A DNA stretch of 37,786 bases from an uncultured Collinsella sp. (GTDB taxonomy: Bacteria; Actinomycetota; Coriobacteriia; Coriobacteriales; Coriobacteriaceae), in the NCBI GenBank assembly GCA_900547125.1, contig URFU01000005.1, forward strand, positions 1-37,786, read 5' to 3'. The notes under the pieces are model-generated. The model had not been told where the DNA came from. It ran no database searches and worked only from the letters and a program-made list of their open reading frames with translations. Below, piece after piece: positions 7,020 through 14,142 of the stretch; within the stretch, counting starts at the first letter, position 1, and every line of letters starts with the position of its first letter. A program made the position numbers and the translations under genes.

Positions 7020-8330
7020 TTACTCGTCCAGCGCGGCGAAGGCCTGCTTCAGATCCCAAATGATATCCTCGGCGTTCTCAGTACCAATGGAAAGACGGAT
7101 CGTGGAGGGCGTGATGTTCTGCTCGGCGAGCTCCTCGGCAGAGAGCTGGGAGTGCGTGGTGGTAGCCGGGTGCACGACGAGCGACTTGACGTCGGCCACG
7201 TTGGCGAGCAGCGAGAACACCTGCAGATGATCAATGAACTTCCAGGCGGCCTCCTGGCCACCCTTAATCTCAAAGGTAAAGATCGAGGCACCGCCGTTGG
7301 GGAAATACTTCTGATAGAGCTCGTGATCGGGGTGCTCAGGCAGGCTCGGGTGGTTCACCTTGGCGACGTGGCTGTCACCAGTCAGGAACTCAACGACCTT
7401 CTTGGTGTTCTCGACATGACGGTCAACGCGCAGCGACAGAGTCTCGGTGCCCTGGAGCAGGACCCAGGCATTGAACGGGCTGATGCAGGCGCCCTCGTCA
7501 CGCAGCAGGATAGCGCGGACATAGGTTGCGAAGGCGGCGGGACCGGCAGCCTCGGCAAACGAAACGCCGTGGTAGGAGGGGTTGGGCTCGGCGATCTGCG
7601 CATACTTGCCGCTCGCCTTCCAATCGAAGTTACCGCCGTCGACGATCACACCGCCCAGCGAGGTGCCGTGGCCACCGATGAACTTGGTTGCGGAGTGGAC
7701 GACGATGTTGGCACCATGCTCCAGCGGACGGAACAGATACGGGGTGCCGAAGGTGTTGTCGACGACAACCGGCAGACCGTGCTTCTTGGCGATCTCGGAG
7801 ATGGCGTCGATGTTGGGGATGTCGGAGTTGGGGTTGCCGAGCGTTTCGAGGTAAATGACCGTGGTGTTGTCCTTGATGGCGCCCTCGACCTCTTCCAGGT
7901 TGTGGGCATCGACGAAGGTGGTCTCGACGCCAAACTGGGAGAGCGTATGCTCCAGCAAGTTGTAGGAACCGCCGTAGATGGTCTTCTGGGCCACCACATG
8001 GTCGCCGGCCTGAGCGAGCGCCTGCAGGGTATAGGTGATGGCGGCGGCACCAGAGGCGACGGCGAGGCCAGCAACGCCACCCTCGAGCGCGGCGATGCGA
8101 TCCTCAAAGACGCCCTGGGTGGAGTTGGTCAGACGGCCGTAGATGTTACCGGCGTCGGCAAGACCAAAGCGGTCGGCGGCGTGCTGGGAGTTGCGGAACA
8201 CATAGCTCGTGGTCTGGTAGATAGGCACGGCACGGGAGTCGGATGCAGGATCGGCGCTCTCCTGGCCAACGTGCAGCTGCAGGGTATCGAAACCAAAAGT
8301 GTGCTCGGGGTTGTTGATGAACTGGCTCAT
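7020..8330 (-). CDS. metY: O-acetylhomoserine aminocarboxypropyltransferase / cysteine synthase
   Basis: 436 aa, the length of MetY rather than of the shorter MetB/MetC enzymes. It is a PLP enzyme of the Cys/Met metabolism fold. FGFDTLQLHVGQ opens the protein. PIYQTTSYVF, YGRLTNSTQGVFEDRIAALEGG, VVDNTFGTPYLFRP and SATKFIGGHGTSLGG are family motifs; the Lys in SATK is the Schiff-base residue. It makes homocysteine (or methionine) from O-acetylhomoserine and sulfide (or methanethiol). GGAGATCATC precedes the ATG. Upstream are a 184-base leader with a Cys-containing 17-codon ORF, a good promoter and a divergent LysR gene. These suggest control by sulfur or cysteine supply. It has its own terminator, so it is probably monocistronic. 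Confidence 0.95.
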   Translation of the reverse strand: MSQFINNPEHTFGFDTLQLHVGQESADPASDSRAVPIYQTTSYVFRNSQHAADRFGLADAGNIYGRLTNSTQGVFEDRIAALEGGVAGLAVASGAAAITYTLQALAQAGDHVVAQKTIYGGSYNLLEHTLSQFGVETTFVDAHNLEEVEGAIKDNTTVIYLETLGNPNSDIPNIDAISEIAKKHGLPVVVDNTFGTPYLFRPLEHGANIVVHSATKFIGGHGTSLGGVIVDGGNFDWKASGKYAQIAEPNPSYHGVSFAEAAGPAAFATYVRAILLRDEGACISPFNAWVLLQGTETLSLRVDRHVENTKKVVEFLTGDSHVAKVNHPSLPEHPDHELYQKYFPNGGASIFTFEIKGGQEAAWKFIDHLQVFSLLANVADVKSLVVHPATTTHSQLSAEELAEQNITPSTIRLSIGTENAEDIIWDLKQAFAALDE

Positions 8331-8392
8331 GATGATCTCCTTGATCGAACAAAAGTTAATAAATTAGAGAGAAGTAAGTCGCTGTCTCCTGA

Positions 8393-8446
8393 TCACGCCG
8401 ACGGGCGCAAACAGGAGCCCGGCATTCGTCTTGGTAAGCAATTCAT
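8393..8446 (-). CDS. Putative Cys-containing leader peptide (uORF) of metY
   Basis: A 17-codon ORF, MNCLPRRMPGSCLRPSA, lies in the metY leader. It has a near-perfect Shine-Dalgarno, AAAGGAGG, 7 bases before its ATG. Cys occurs at positions 2 and 12, high for so short a peptide and fitting for a gene of sulfur amino-acid synthesis. The ribosome binding site pairs imperfectly with the middle of the uORF (GGAGGCCCGCAT against ATGCCGGGCTCC). Downstream, TTCTCTC could pair with the GGAGA of metY. I infer that ribosome speed at the Cys codons, or translation of the uORF itself, tunes metY expression. No named family recognised. Confidence 0.55.
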   Translation of the reverse strand: MNCLPRRMPGSCLRPSA

Positions 8447-8514
8447 ATGCGGGCCTCCTTTCGCATCCCGGTTCCGTGGTTGGCTTAATTACCTACCGCC
8501 TTTGTGTGTTTTGA

Positions 8515-8543
8515 ATAGTACGAGCATTGTTTCCCTCGGTCAA
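8515..8543 (-). promoter_or_regulatory. Sigma-70-type promoter of metY
   Basis: On the minus strand TTGACC (8538-8543) and TACTAT (8515-8520) are exactly 17 bp apart. The predicted start near 8508 gives a leader of about 178 bases that includes the Cys uORF. The -35 lies 21 bp from the ATC-N9-GAT dyad, close enough for LysR contact. Confidence 0.75.
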
Positions 8544-8563
8544 TCACTTAAAAGCGCTAACCT

Positions 8564-8584
8564 GTTATCGGTTTTATAGATAAC
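8564..8584. promoter_or_regulatory. LysR-type operator dyad (ATC-N9-GAT)
   Basis: GTTATC (8564-8569) and GATAAC (8579-8584) form a perfect inverted repeat with a 9-bp spacer. It contains the canonical LysR-type ATC-N9-GAT recognition form. It lies 20 bp before the LysR start codon and just upstream of the metY -35. This is the expected place for autoregulation and activation of the divergent gene. Confidence 0.6.
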
Positions 8585-8603
8585 ACTCGAAAGGATGGCG
8601 CCG

Positions 8604-9542
8604 ATGACCCTCCAGCAGCTTCGTTTCCTGATCGCCGTAGCGGAGTCCGGCTCAATCAATGCCGCAGCTCAGCGCCTCTATACCGCTCAGTCCAACATCT
8701 CAAACGCCGTCAAAAGCCTGGAACAGGAGCTCCACCTGGGGATCTTTACGCGCTCCAGCCGCGGCGTCACGCTCACCAACGACGGCACCGAGCTTTTGGG
8801 CTATGCGCGCCAGGTCGTGGAGCAGGCCGACATGCTCGAGGCGCGCTACGAGGACGGCGGCACCCCGCAAGCCCGCCTCGCCATTTCCGCCCAGCACTAC
8901 GCCTTTTCGGTCGAGGCCTTTGTCAACGTGGTCGAGCGCTGCCGCGACAGCAAGTTCGAGTTCATCATGCGCGAGACCACCACATCGCAGATCATCGATG
9001 ACGTCCGCGCGTTTCGCAGCGACATCGGCATCCTCTATCTGGACGACTTTAACGCCCGCGTTCTGCAGAAGGCTTTTGCCGATGCCCGAGCAAGCTTCCA
9101 TCACCTCTTTGATGCAAAGGTCCACGTGTTCGTAAGTGAGCGCCACCCGCTTGCCCGCCGCCCGCAGCTGTCCCTTGCCGACCTTACGCCCTATACGCGC
9201 TACAGCTTTGAGCAGGGAACCTCAAACTCCTTCTATTACGCCGAGGAGCCGTTTAGCTACATCCCCTGCGATCGCAACATTCGAGTCTCTGACCGCGGCA
9301 CGCTCACCAACCTGCTGATCACCTCGAACGGCTACACGCTCTCCACCGGCGTGCTCTCAAACGAAATGCAATGGGGCATGGCATCGATTCCGCTGGCAGA
9401 TGCCCCGACGATGCACGTAGGCTATATCATGCACGATGAACGCAAGCCCTCTCCCCTGTTGCAGCAATACCTCGACGAGCTCGACCGCATCATCCAAGAA
9501 AACCAGCCATCAGAGGACGGGATAGATATGGTAGATTGCTAG
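8604..9542 (+). CDS. LysR family transcriptional regulator
   Basis: 312 aa. The N-terminal winged helix-turn-helix is typical: MTLQQLRFLIAVAESGSINA, AAQRLYTAQSNISNAVKSLE and LGIFTRSSRGVTLTNDGTEL. The rest is a periplasmic-binding-protein-like effector domain with VEAFVNVVERCRDSKFEF and VHVFVSERHPLARR. Start: AAAGGA lies 8 bases before the ATG at 8604, better than the ATG at 8595 inside that motif. It is divergent from metY and shares a 260-bp intergenic region with an ATC-N9-GAT dyad. I infer that it regulates metY and itself. The likely effector is an intermediate of sulfur amino-acid synthesis such as O-acetylserine or O-acetylhomoserine; this is by analogy with CysB- and MetR-type regulators and is not shown by the sequence. 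Confidence 0.9.
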   Translation: MTLQQLRFLIAVAESGSINAAAQRLYTAQSNISNAVKSLEQELHLGIFTRSSRGVTLTNDGTELLGYARQVVEQADMLEARYEDGGTPQARLAISAQHYAFSVEAFVNVVERCRDSKFEFIMRETTTSQIIDDVRAFRSDIGILYLDDFNARVLQKAFADARASFHHLFDAKVHVFVSERHPLARRPQLSLADLTPYTRYSFEQGTSNSFYYAEEPFSYIPCDRNIRVSDRGTLTNLLITSNGYTLSTGVLSNEMQWGMASIPLADAPTMHVGYIMHDERKPSPLLQQYLDELDRIIQENQPSEDGIDMVDC

Positions 9543-9561
9543 CCCCCGGCGGGCATGGCGC

Positions 9562-9567
9562 TACAAT
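9562..9567 (+). promoter_or_regulatory. Candidate -10 element of the RNase HI gene
   Basis: TACAAT in the short gap between the LysR stop and the RNase HI start. No convincing -35 lies at 17 bp, so the call is weak. Confidence 0.3.
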
Positions 9568-9605
9568 GGTCACTCACACGAAACGTACCCAACGAAAGGA
9601 AGCCC

Positions 9606-10091
9606 GTGAAGGTCATCATCTATACCGACGGCTCGGCCCGATCAAATCCGGGACGCGGCGGCTACGGCGCCGTACTCAAATACACCAACCCCGCCGGCAA
9701 GACCTTCACCTCCGAGCTTTCACGCGGCTACGCCAAGACCACCAACAACCGCATGGAACTCATGGCGGTCATCGTGGCGCTCGAGGCGCTCAACCGCCCC
9801 TGCGAGGTCGAGGTCCATTCCGATTCGCAGTACGTCGTCAACGCTTTCAATAAACACTGGATCGACGGCTGGAAAAAGCGCGGGTGGAAAACTGCCAACA
9901 AGCAGCCCGTTAAGAACCGCGACCTGTGGGAGCGCCTGCTTGCCGCCAAAAGCAAGCATAAGGTGGAGTTCATCTGGGTTAAGGGCCACGCCGGACACGA
10001 GCTCAACGAGCGCTGCGATGAGCTCGCCACCACGGCGGCCGACGGCAGCAACCTCGATATCGACACCGGCTTTAACGAGAGCGACCTGTAA
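9606..10091 (+). CDS. rnhA: Ribonuclease HI
   Basis: 161 aa, typical length. It cuts the RNA strand of RNA-DNA hybrids (R-loops, Okazaki primers). All catalytic motifs are present: YTDGSARSNPGRGGYGAVL with the first Asp, NNRMELMAV with the Glu, HSDSQYVVNAF with the second Asp, and KGHAGHELNERCDELA with the His and last Asp. WIDGWKKRGWKTANKQPVKN is the basic handle region. Start: GTG at 9606 with AAAGGAAGCCC before it; the in-frame ATG further upstream at 9555 would add 17 non-conserved residues. A separate promoter-like TACACT follows before the next gene, so the gene may be single. Confidence 0.95.
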   Translation: MKVIIYTDGSARSNPGRGGYGAVLKYTNPAGKTFTSELSRGYAKTTNNRMELMAVIVALEALNRPCEVEVHSDSQYVVNAFNKHWIDGWKKRGWKTANKQPVKNRDLWERLLAAKSKHKVEFIWVKGHAGHELNERCDELATTAADGSNLDIDTGFNESDL

Positions 10092-10164
10092 TAGCGTTTT
10101 CGCGCAGCTTTATATCCCCACGCGCTACACTCATCCTGTAGACCAAACAACGCAAGGGGGACGT

Positions 10165-11271
10165 ATGCTGCGCATCGCGACCATCGGCACATCCATGATC
10201 ACCGACGACTTTATCCAAGTCGTCGGTGCCAACGACCAGGCTGCATTCGTAGGCACGCTCTCGCGCAATGCCGAGCGCGGTGCAGCCTTTACCGCCGAAC
10301 ACGGCGGCGAACGCAACTTCACCGCACTTGACGAGCTCGCGTCCGCCGCCGACGTCGACGCCGTCTATATCGGCAGCCCTAACGCACTTCACTACGAGCA
10401 GGCCCTTGCCTGCATCGCCGGTGGCAAGCATGTCATCGTCGAGAAACCCTTCTGCGCCACCGAAGCACAGGCGCTGGAAGTCTTCCGCGCTGCCGAGGCA
10501 GCAGGTGTCGTGGCCCTCGAGGCCATGCGCCCCCTCCACGATCCTGCCTTCCACGCCATCGAGGATGCCCTGGGCGAGATCGCCCCCATCCGCCGCGCCT
10601 CATTGCGCTTTGGCAAATATTCCTCGCGCTACAACGAGATTCTCGCGGGACGCGCCACCAATATCTTCGACTGCAATATGGCATCGGGTTCCCTCATGGA
10701 CATTGGCGTCTACGCCGTCGAGCCCATGGTCGAGATTTTCGGCATGCCCTCCGGCCTTACGAGCATGACTACTCTGCTCGACCCCACCACGCGACAGCTC
10801 ACACACGGCCCCATCGACGGCTGCGGTTCCATCCTCGCCAGCTATGGCGGAGGCCGCATCTCCGTCGAGCTCGCGCACTCCAAAATTACGAATGACCTGC
10901 TGCCCTCGCAGATCGAAGGCGAGCGTGGCACTATCCAGATCGACCATCTGTCCACGCCCCGCAACGTCCGCATCGACTATCGCGGCGATGTCATACGCGG
11001 CTCGGCGACCGAGGCACCGCGCGAACAGGGCGACAACGGCCGCGTGCTCGACCTGCCCAAATCGAGCAACACTATGGAATACGAACTCACAGACTTTATC
11101 ACCGCCATCGACGGCATCGATAACGTTAAGGAAGAGATTTGGGAGACCCCGGCGGGACGCCACGAGCTTGGTCACTACCGCGATGTCACACTCGTCTCAC
11201 TGCGCATCATGGATGCCGTGCGCCAGCAGGCCGGCATAACCTTCCCGGCCGACGCAGGCAAGCAGGCATAG
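10165..11271 (+). CDS. Gfo/Idh/MocA family oxidoreductase
   Basis: 368 aa. The N-terminal Rossmann strand (LRIATIGTSMITDDFI) departs from the usual GxGxxG but keeps the fold. DVDAVYIGSPNALHYEQA and VEKPFCATEAQA (the EKP motif) follow. The C-terminal domain carries SGSLMDIGVYAVEPMVEIFG and the end of a typical family protein. Likely a sugar or polyol NAD(P) dehydrogenase; substrate unknown. AAGGGGGACGT is the ribosome binding site. A -10-like TACACT lies at 10126-10131. The next gene (acylphosphatase domain) begins 2 bases after the stop, so the two are translationally coupled. A distant paralogue lies at 1730-2749. Confidence 0.87.
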   Translation: MLRIATIGTSMITDDFIQVVGANDQAAFVGTLSRNAERGAAFTAEHGGERNFTALDELASAADVDAVYIGSPNALHYEQALACIAGGKHVIVEKPFCATEAQALEVFRAAEAAGVVALEAMRPLHDPAFHAIEDALGEIAPIRRASLRFGKYSSRYNEILAGRATNIFDCNMASGSLMDIGVYAVEPMVEIFGMPSGLTSMTTLLDPTTRQLTHGPIDGCGSILASYGGGRISVELAHSKITNDLLPSQIEGERGTIQIDHLSTPRNVRIDYRGDVIRGSATEAPREQGDNGRVLDLPKSSNTMEYELTDFITAIDGIDNVKEEIWETPAGRHELGHYRDVTLVSLRIMDAVRQQAGITFPADAGKQA

Positions 11272-11273
11272 CT

Positions 11274-11684
11274 ATGGGCCTCTTCGATACGTTCTTCTCC
11301 AGCGTCACCGGCGGCAGTCGAGAGCCTCAAAAACCATCAAACGTCGAGCTCGAGCTGCGCCGCAGGCTTACCGTACTCGCAAGCGACGAGGCCACTCAAG
11401 ACACCCCCCTGCGCTATTTCCTGCGCTGGGCGGGGCAAGTCCAGGGCGTTGGCTTTCGCTTTACCAACACCAACCTCGCGCAGGCACGCTCCCTCACCGG
11501 CTGGGTGCGTAACATGGAAGACGGCTCAGTCGAGATGGAGATACAGGGGGCTCCGGCAAACATCCTATCTCATCTCGAGGCGCTTCATGCCTCCTACGAG
11601 CGCATGGGAACGCGCTTTCGCCTCGTAGATGCCCAGGCCCGAGCCCCACTTGCCAATGAAGACGGTTTCAGTCCTCGTTATTAG
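11274..11684 (+). CDS. Acylphosphatase-domain protein with N-terminal extension
   Basis: 136 aa. The acylphosphatase domain covers residues ~46-115: RWAGQVQGVGFRFT carries the phosphate-binding loop and the catalytic Arg, and GWVRNMEDGSVEMEIQG carries the catalytic Asn. Classic acylphosphatases are about 90-100 aa. Here about 40 extra N-terminal residues precede the domain (MGLFDTFFSSVTGGS and a charged stretch), and a short tail follows. The enzyme hydrolyses acyl phosphates such as acetyl phosphate or 1,3-bisphosphoglycerate. It starts 2 bases after the oxidoreductase stop and is surely co-transcribed with it; why these two are paired is unclear. No separate Shine-Dalgarno is evident, which fits translational coupling. 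Confidence 0.85.
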   Translation: MGLFDTFFSSVTGGSREPQKPSNVELELRRRLTVLASDEATQDTPLRYFLRWAGQVQGVGFRFTNTNLAQARSLTGWVRNMEDGSVEMEIQGAPANILSHLEALHASYERMGTRFRLVDAQARAPLANEDGFSPRY

Positions 11685-11745
11685 TATTGTGTGCTAAATA
11701 CGGTATCATTTACCTACGACCGTTGATAGAAAAGAGGCGAGGCGC

Positions 11746-12126
11746 ATGGCGGTGCAAAGAAGGAATACCAGACAGCGAAAGCTGGTTCTTGACGCCGTGC
11801 GCCAAAGCTATAACCATCCCACCGCCGACGAAATCTACAACGCCGTGCGCGAACAGGATGACAAAATCAGCCGCGGTACGGTCTACCGCAATCTCAATCT
11901 CTTGGCCGACGCCGGCGAGATTCTCTCCATCAAGACGCCGGGCGGCAGCCGCTTCGATCGCACAATCGAGCCGCATGCGCATATCATCTGCACCTCGTGC
12001 AGCCGCGTCATCGACGTGCCGCTCCCCTTCGATGCCCAGCTCGACGCCAAGGCGTCCGAGCAAATCGGCTGGCACGTCACGTCGCACTACACCATCTTCG
12101 AGGGTCTCTGCCCCGACTGTCGGTAA
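11746..12126 (+). CDS. Fur/PerR-family metal-dependent transcriptional regulator
   Basis: 126 aa. A winged helix with SRGTVYRNLNLLADAGEI, the Fur DNA-recognition signature, is followed by the dimerisation domain with two CxxC pairs (Cys82/Cys85 and Cys122/Cys125) for structural zinc. FDRTIEPHAHIIC supplies Asp71, His77 and His79 as regulatory metal ligands. The combination with an early His (His24) is PerR-like, but Fur, Zur or Nur cannot be excluded from sequence alone. GAGGCGAGG is the ribosome binding site, and a -10-like TATCAT lies at 11704-11709. No Per or Fur box is obvious in the short upstream gap. Its genes of control are unknown; a nickel-responsive (Nur) role is possible given the nickel genes in this window. 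Confidence 0.9.
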   Translation: MAVQRRNTRQRKLVLDAVRQSYNHPTADEIYNAVREQDDKISRGTVYRNLNLLADAGEILSIKTPGGSRFDRTIEPHAHIICTSCSRVIDVPLPFDAQLDAKASEQIGWHVTSHYTIFEGLCPDCR

Positions 12127-12141
12127 ATGTTTGGGACATGC

Positions 12142-12928
12142 CTACTCAGCAAGCAGGCGATGCAATTCCTCTTCGACCGTGCACACGTAGCGGACGCGGT
12201 CGTTGATGCCACGCATAGAGGGGTTGCAGCTCTCCATCAGATAGGGATGGCCCACGACGTTGAGCATGTCGCGATCGTTCTCATTGTCGCCAAACGCCAT
12301 CATCTCATCGGGCGAAATACCCAGGGCACGACCGTAATCGGCAAGCGCGGAGCCCTTGCCCGAACCGAAACCGATAAAGTCCGTCCATTCGGTTCCCGAC
12401 GTCATCACGTCAACACGGTCGCTAAAGAGGCGCTCGAAATACTCCAGGGCCGCCGGCTGATCCACCTCGGGCGTCTGGAAGGCAATCTTAATGACGTCCT
12501 CGTCGATGTCCTCGGGGCGGTCGACCACCGCCACATCGCAGTGGACCTCATGGCGCAAATGGTCGACGAACGCATCGTTGCCGCTCATGGTGTAGAGGTG
12601 CCCCTCACACGAAAGGGTCACGTCGGCATGGGGATACGCAACCACGGCATTCGCGATATCCATAGCAAGGCTACGCTCCATGGAACGCTTGACAACGGCA
12701 CGCCCCTCGCTCATCACCAGGGCTCCGTTTTCGCATACATAGGCGAGCTCATCGGCCACCGGGGCAAACAGGTAGCGCAAGCTCGCATATTGACGACCGC
12801 TCGCCGGCCTAAACACGATGCAGCTCGTCGATGAGCTTAAAAGCCTCGGAACGCGGCTCGCGCTCCCCCGGATGCAGCAACGTGCCGTCCAAATCGCATG
12901 CAATCAGCTTGATTCCCTCAAGACCCAT
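12142..12928 (-). pseudogene. HAD superfamily (Cof-type, IIB) phosphatase, frameshifted
   Basis: The ATG at 12928 opens a 39-codon frame, MGLEGIKLIACDLDGTLLHP, carrying the DxDGT nucleophile motif, and ends at TAG (12809-12811). The rest of the protein continues in another frame from VFRPASGRQYASLRYL through SGKGSALADYG (Lys motif) to GDNENDRDML (acidic motif). In the Cof family IDELH...GIVF.PASGR is continuous. Here the sequence jumps from GAGCTGC to ATCGTG, consistent with loss of about 8-11 bases near 12815-12825. A frame starting at 12903 exists but would encode an unrelated N-terminus without the nucleophile. The intact family dephosphorylates sugar or nucleotide phosphates. The gene is therefore either a pseudogene or an assembly error. 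Confidence 0.8.
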
Positions 12929-12961
12929 ATGCTTTCCCCCACAGCATCTCATCAACAGAAA

Positions 12962-12996
12962 GACGGACTTTGAATAGTTGCCTCTCAAAGTCCGTC
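12962..12996 (-). terminator. Terminator of the UreE-like gene
   Basis: GACGGACTTTGA (12962-12973) pairs perfectly over 12 bp with TCAAAGTCCGTC (12985-12996). On the minus strand the stem is followed by the T-rich TTTCTGTT. It sits 16 bases after the UreE-like stop. Confidence 0.65.
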
Positions 12997-13011
12997 CTAC
13001 TTATACGCACG

Positions 13012-13590
13012 TTAACCGCGCGCCTTCTTTACGATCGTAAAGTCTGGAGCCATACTCACAACGGCATCCGCCGCACTCGACGTAAAGCGCCGGTCCGAAT
13101 CGAGTTCACGGGTAACCGTCGAGAGCCGAACGCCCTCGACGCCCCGGAGCATGCGGCCCAAAACAGGCTGCACCGGCGTATACATGCGCACGGTATGCTC
13201 GTCCGAATCGCCTCGGAAAAGCGGCGCGTGCATATTGCCGATTTCCCAGCACGCATGCGCGAGCGCAATCGGATCCATTCGGTCAACTTCGACCAAATAA
13301 ACCTCGGCGCTGCGCAGGCGCACGACAACCGCCACGGGCACCATGCCCGAGCGGTCGATGGCGAGCACGTCGCCGTCGGCAAGACGACCGCCGTCGGCAG
13401 TATCCAGCCGAACATCGATCGTGCGCCCCAGCTCCGTCACGCCCACAAACGCGCGCGTATCAGCCTGGTCCCAATCGAGCAGTAGCTCGTCAACTTCAAA
13501 GACGCCGCCCAAATTCCGGCGGAGCAGGAGTTCATAGGACGGATCGTTGAGATTTCCCAAGCATGTCGTCGAAACCAAGCGCTCGGGCAT
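13012..13590 (-). CDS. ureE: UreE-like nickel metallochaperone
   Basis: 192 aa. The C-terminal half matches the UreE metal-binding domain: VDRMDPIALAHACWEIGNMHAPLF, whose His in GN-x-HAP corresponds to the conserved interfacial nickel ligand, then PVLGRMLRGVEGVRL. The N-terminal half has the beta-rich peptide-binding pattern (TELGRTIDVRLDTADGGRLADGDVLAID). There is no His-rich C-terminal tail. Known function: delivers nickel to the urease assembly complex. No ureABC, F, G or D occurs in this window, so its client may be another nickel enzyme or a distant urease. It starts 3 bases after the FKBP stop, so the two are coupled. The symbol is tentative. Confidence 0.72.
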   Translation of the reverse strand: MPERLVSTTCLGNLNDPSYELLLRRNLGGVFEVDELLLDWDQADTRAFVGVTELGRTIDVRLDTADGGRLADGDVLAIDRSGMVPVAVVVRLRSAEVYLVEVDRMDPIALAHACWEIGNMHAPLFRGDSDEHTVRMYTPVQPVLGRMLRGVEGVRLSTVTRELDSDRRFTSSAADAVVSMAPDFTIVKKARG

Positions 13591-13593
13591 ACT

Positions 13594-14022
13594 CTAACCC
13601 TCGACCTCGACGAGCTCGATATCAAAGTTGAGGTCCTTACCGGCCAGCTCATGGTTGGCGTCGAGCGTCACGGCCTCGGGCGTTACGTCGATGACCACGG
13701 CGGGGACGGGCATGCCGCTCGGCGTGGACAGGAAGAGCTTCATGCCCTTCTCGATCTGCTCGATGTTGGGAACCTGCTCGGCCGGGAAGGTCAGAACCAT
13801 CTCGGGATTGTGCTCACCGTAGGCATCGGCAGCAGGAATGTGCACGGTCTTCTTCTCGCCCACCTGCATGTCGACAACGGCGGCGTCGAAGCCCTTGATC
13901 ATCTGACCGGCACCACAGGTGAACTCCAGCGGCTCGCCGCGATCGTAGGAGCTATCGAACTGGGTGCCGTCGTCGAGCGTGCCGCGATAATGGGTCTTGA
14001 CCTTCTTGCCCTGGTTGGACAT
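13594..14022 (-). CDS. FKBP-type peptidyl-prolyl isomerase, SlyD-like
   Basis: 142 aa. The FKBP core is split by an insert-in-flap domain as in SlyD: VKTHYRGTLDDGTQFDSSYDRGEPLEF and GQMIKGFDAAVVDMQVGEKKTV, then PAADAYGEHNPEMVLTFPAEQ and the flap insert, and finally ANHELAGKDLNFDIELVEV. SlyD proteins act as prolyl isomerases and chaperones, and in E. coli help nickel insertion into hydrogenase. The His/Cys-rich metal-binding tail of E. coli SlyD is absent here. Start: GGAGG six bases before the ATG at 14022. It is the first gene of a two-gene unit with the UreE-like protein, which hints at a role in metalloprotein maturation. Confidence 0.88.
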   Translation of the reverse strand: MSNQGKKVKTHYRGTLDDGTQFDSSYDRGEPLEFTCGAGQMIKGFDAAVVDMQVGEKKTVHIPAADAYGEHNPEMVLTFPAEQVPNIEQIEKGMKLFLSTPSGMPVPAVVIDVTPEAVTLDANHELAGKDLNFDIELVEVEG

Positions 14023-14142
14023 GGTAACCTCCGTGATAAGGGCGGCGCACAACGCGGGCCGCCGTGAACATATGGCGCTAACTATACCCTAGTCATACAA
14101 TTCAAGGACAGTTTGCAAAGAAACGCTGCATCCGGAGGAACC

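Noticed and set aside
8331..8508. SAM riboswitch in the metY leader
   Set aside because: No SAM-I core sequence or kink-turn pattern seen; the uORF occupies much of the leader.
6885..8579. Long plus-strand frame opposite metY (564 codons)
   Set aside because: metY has every family motif, and this frame only mirrors its third-position bias.
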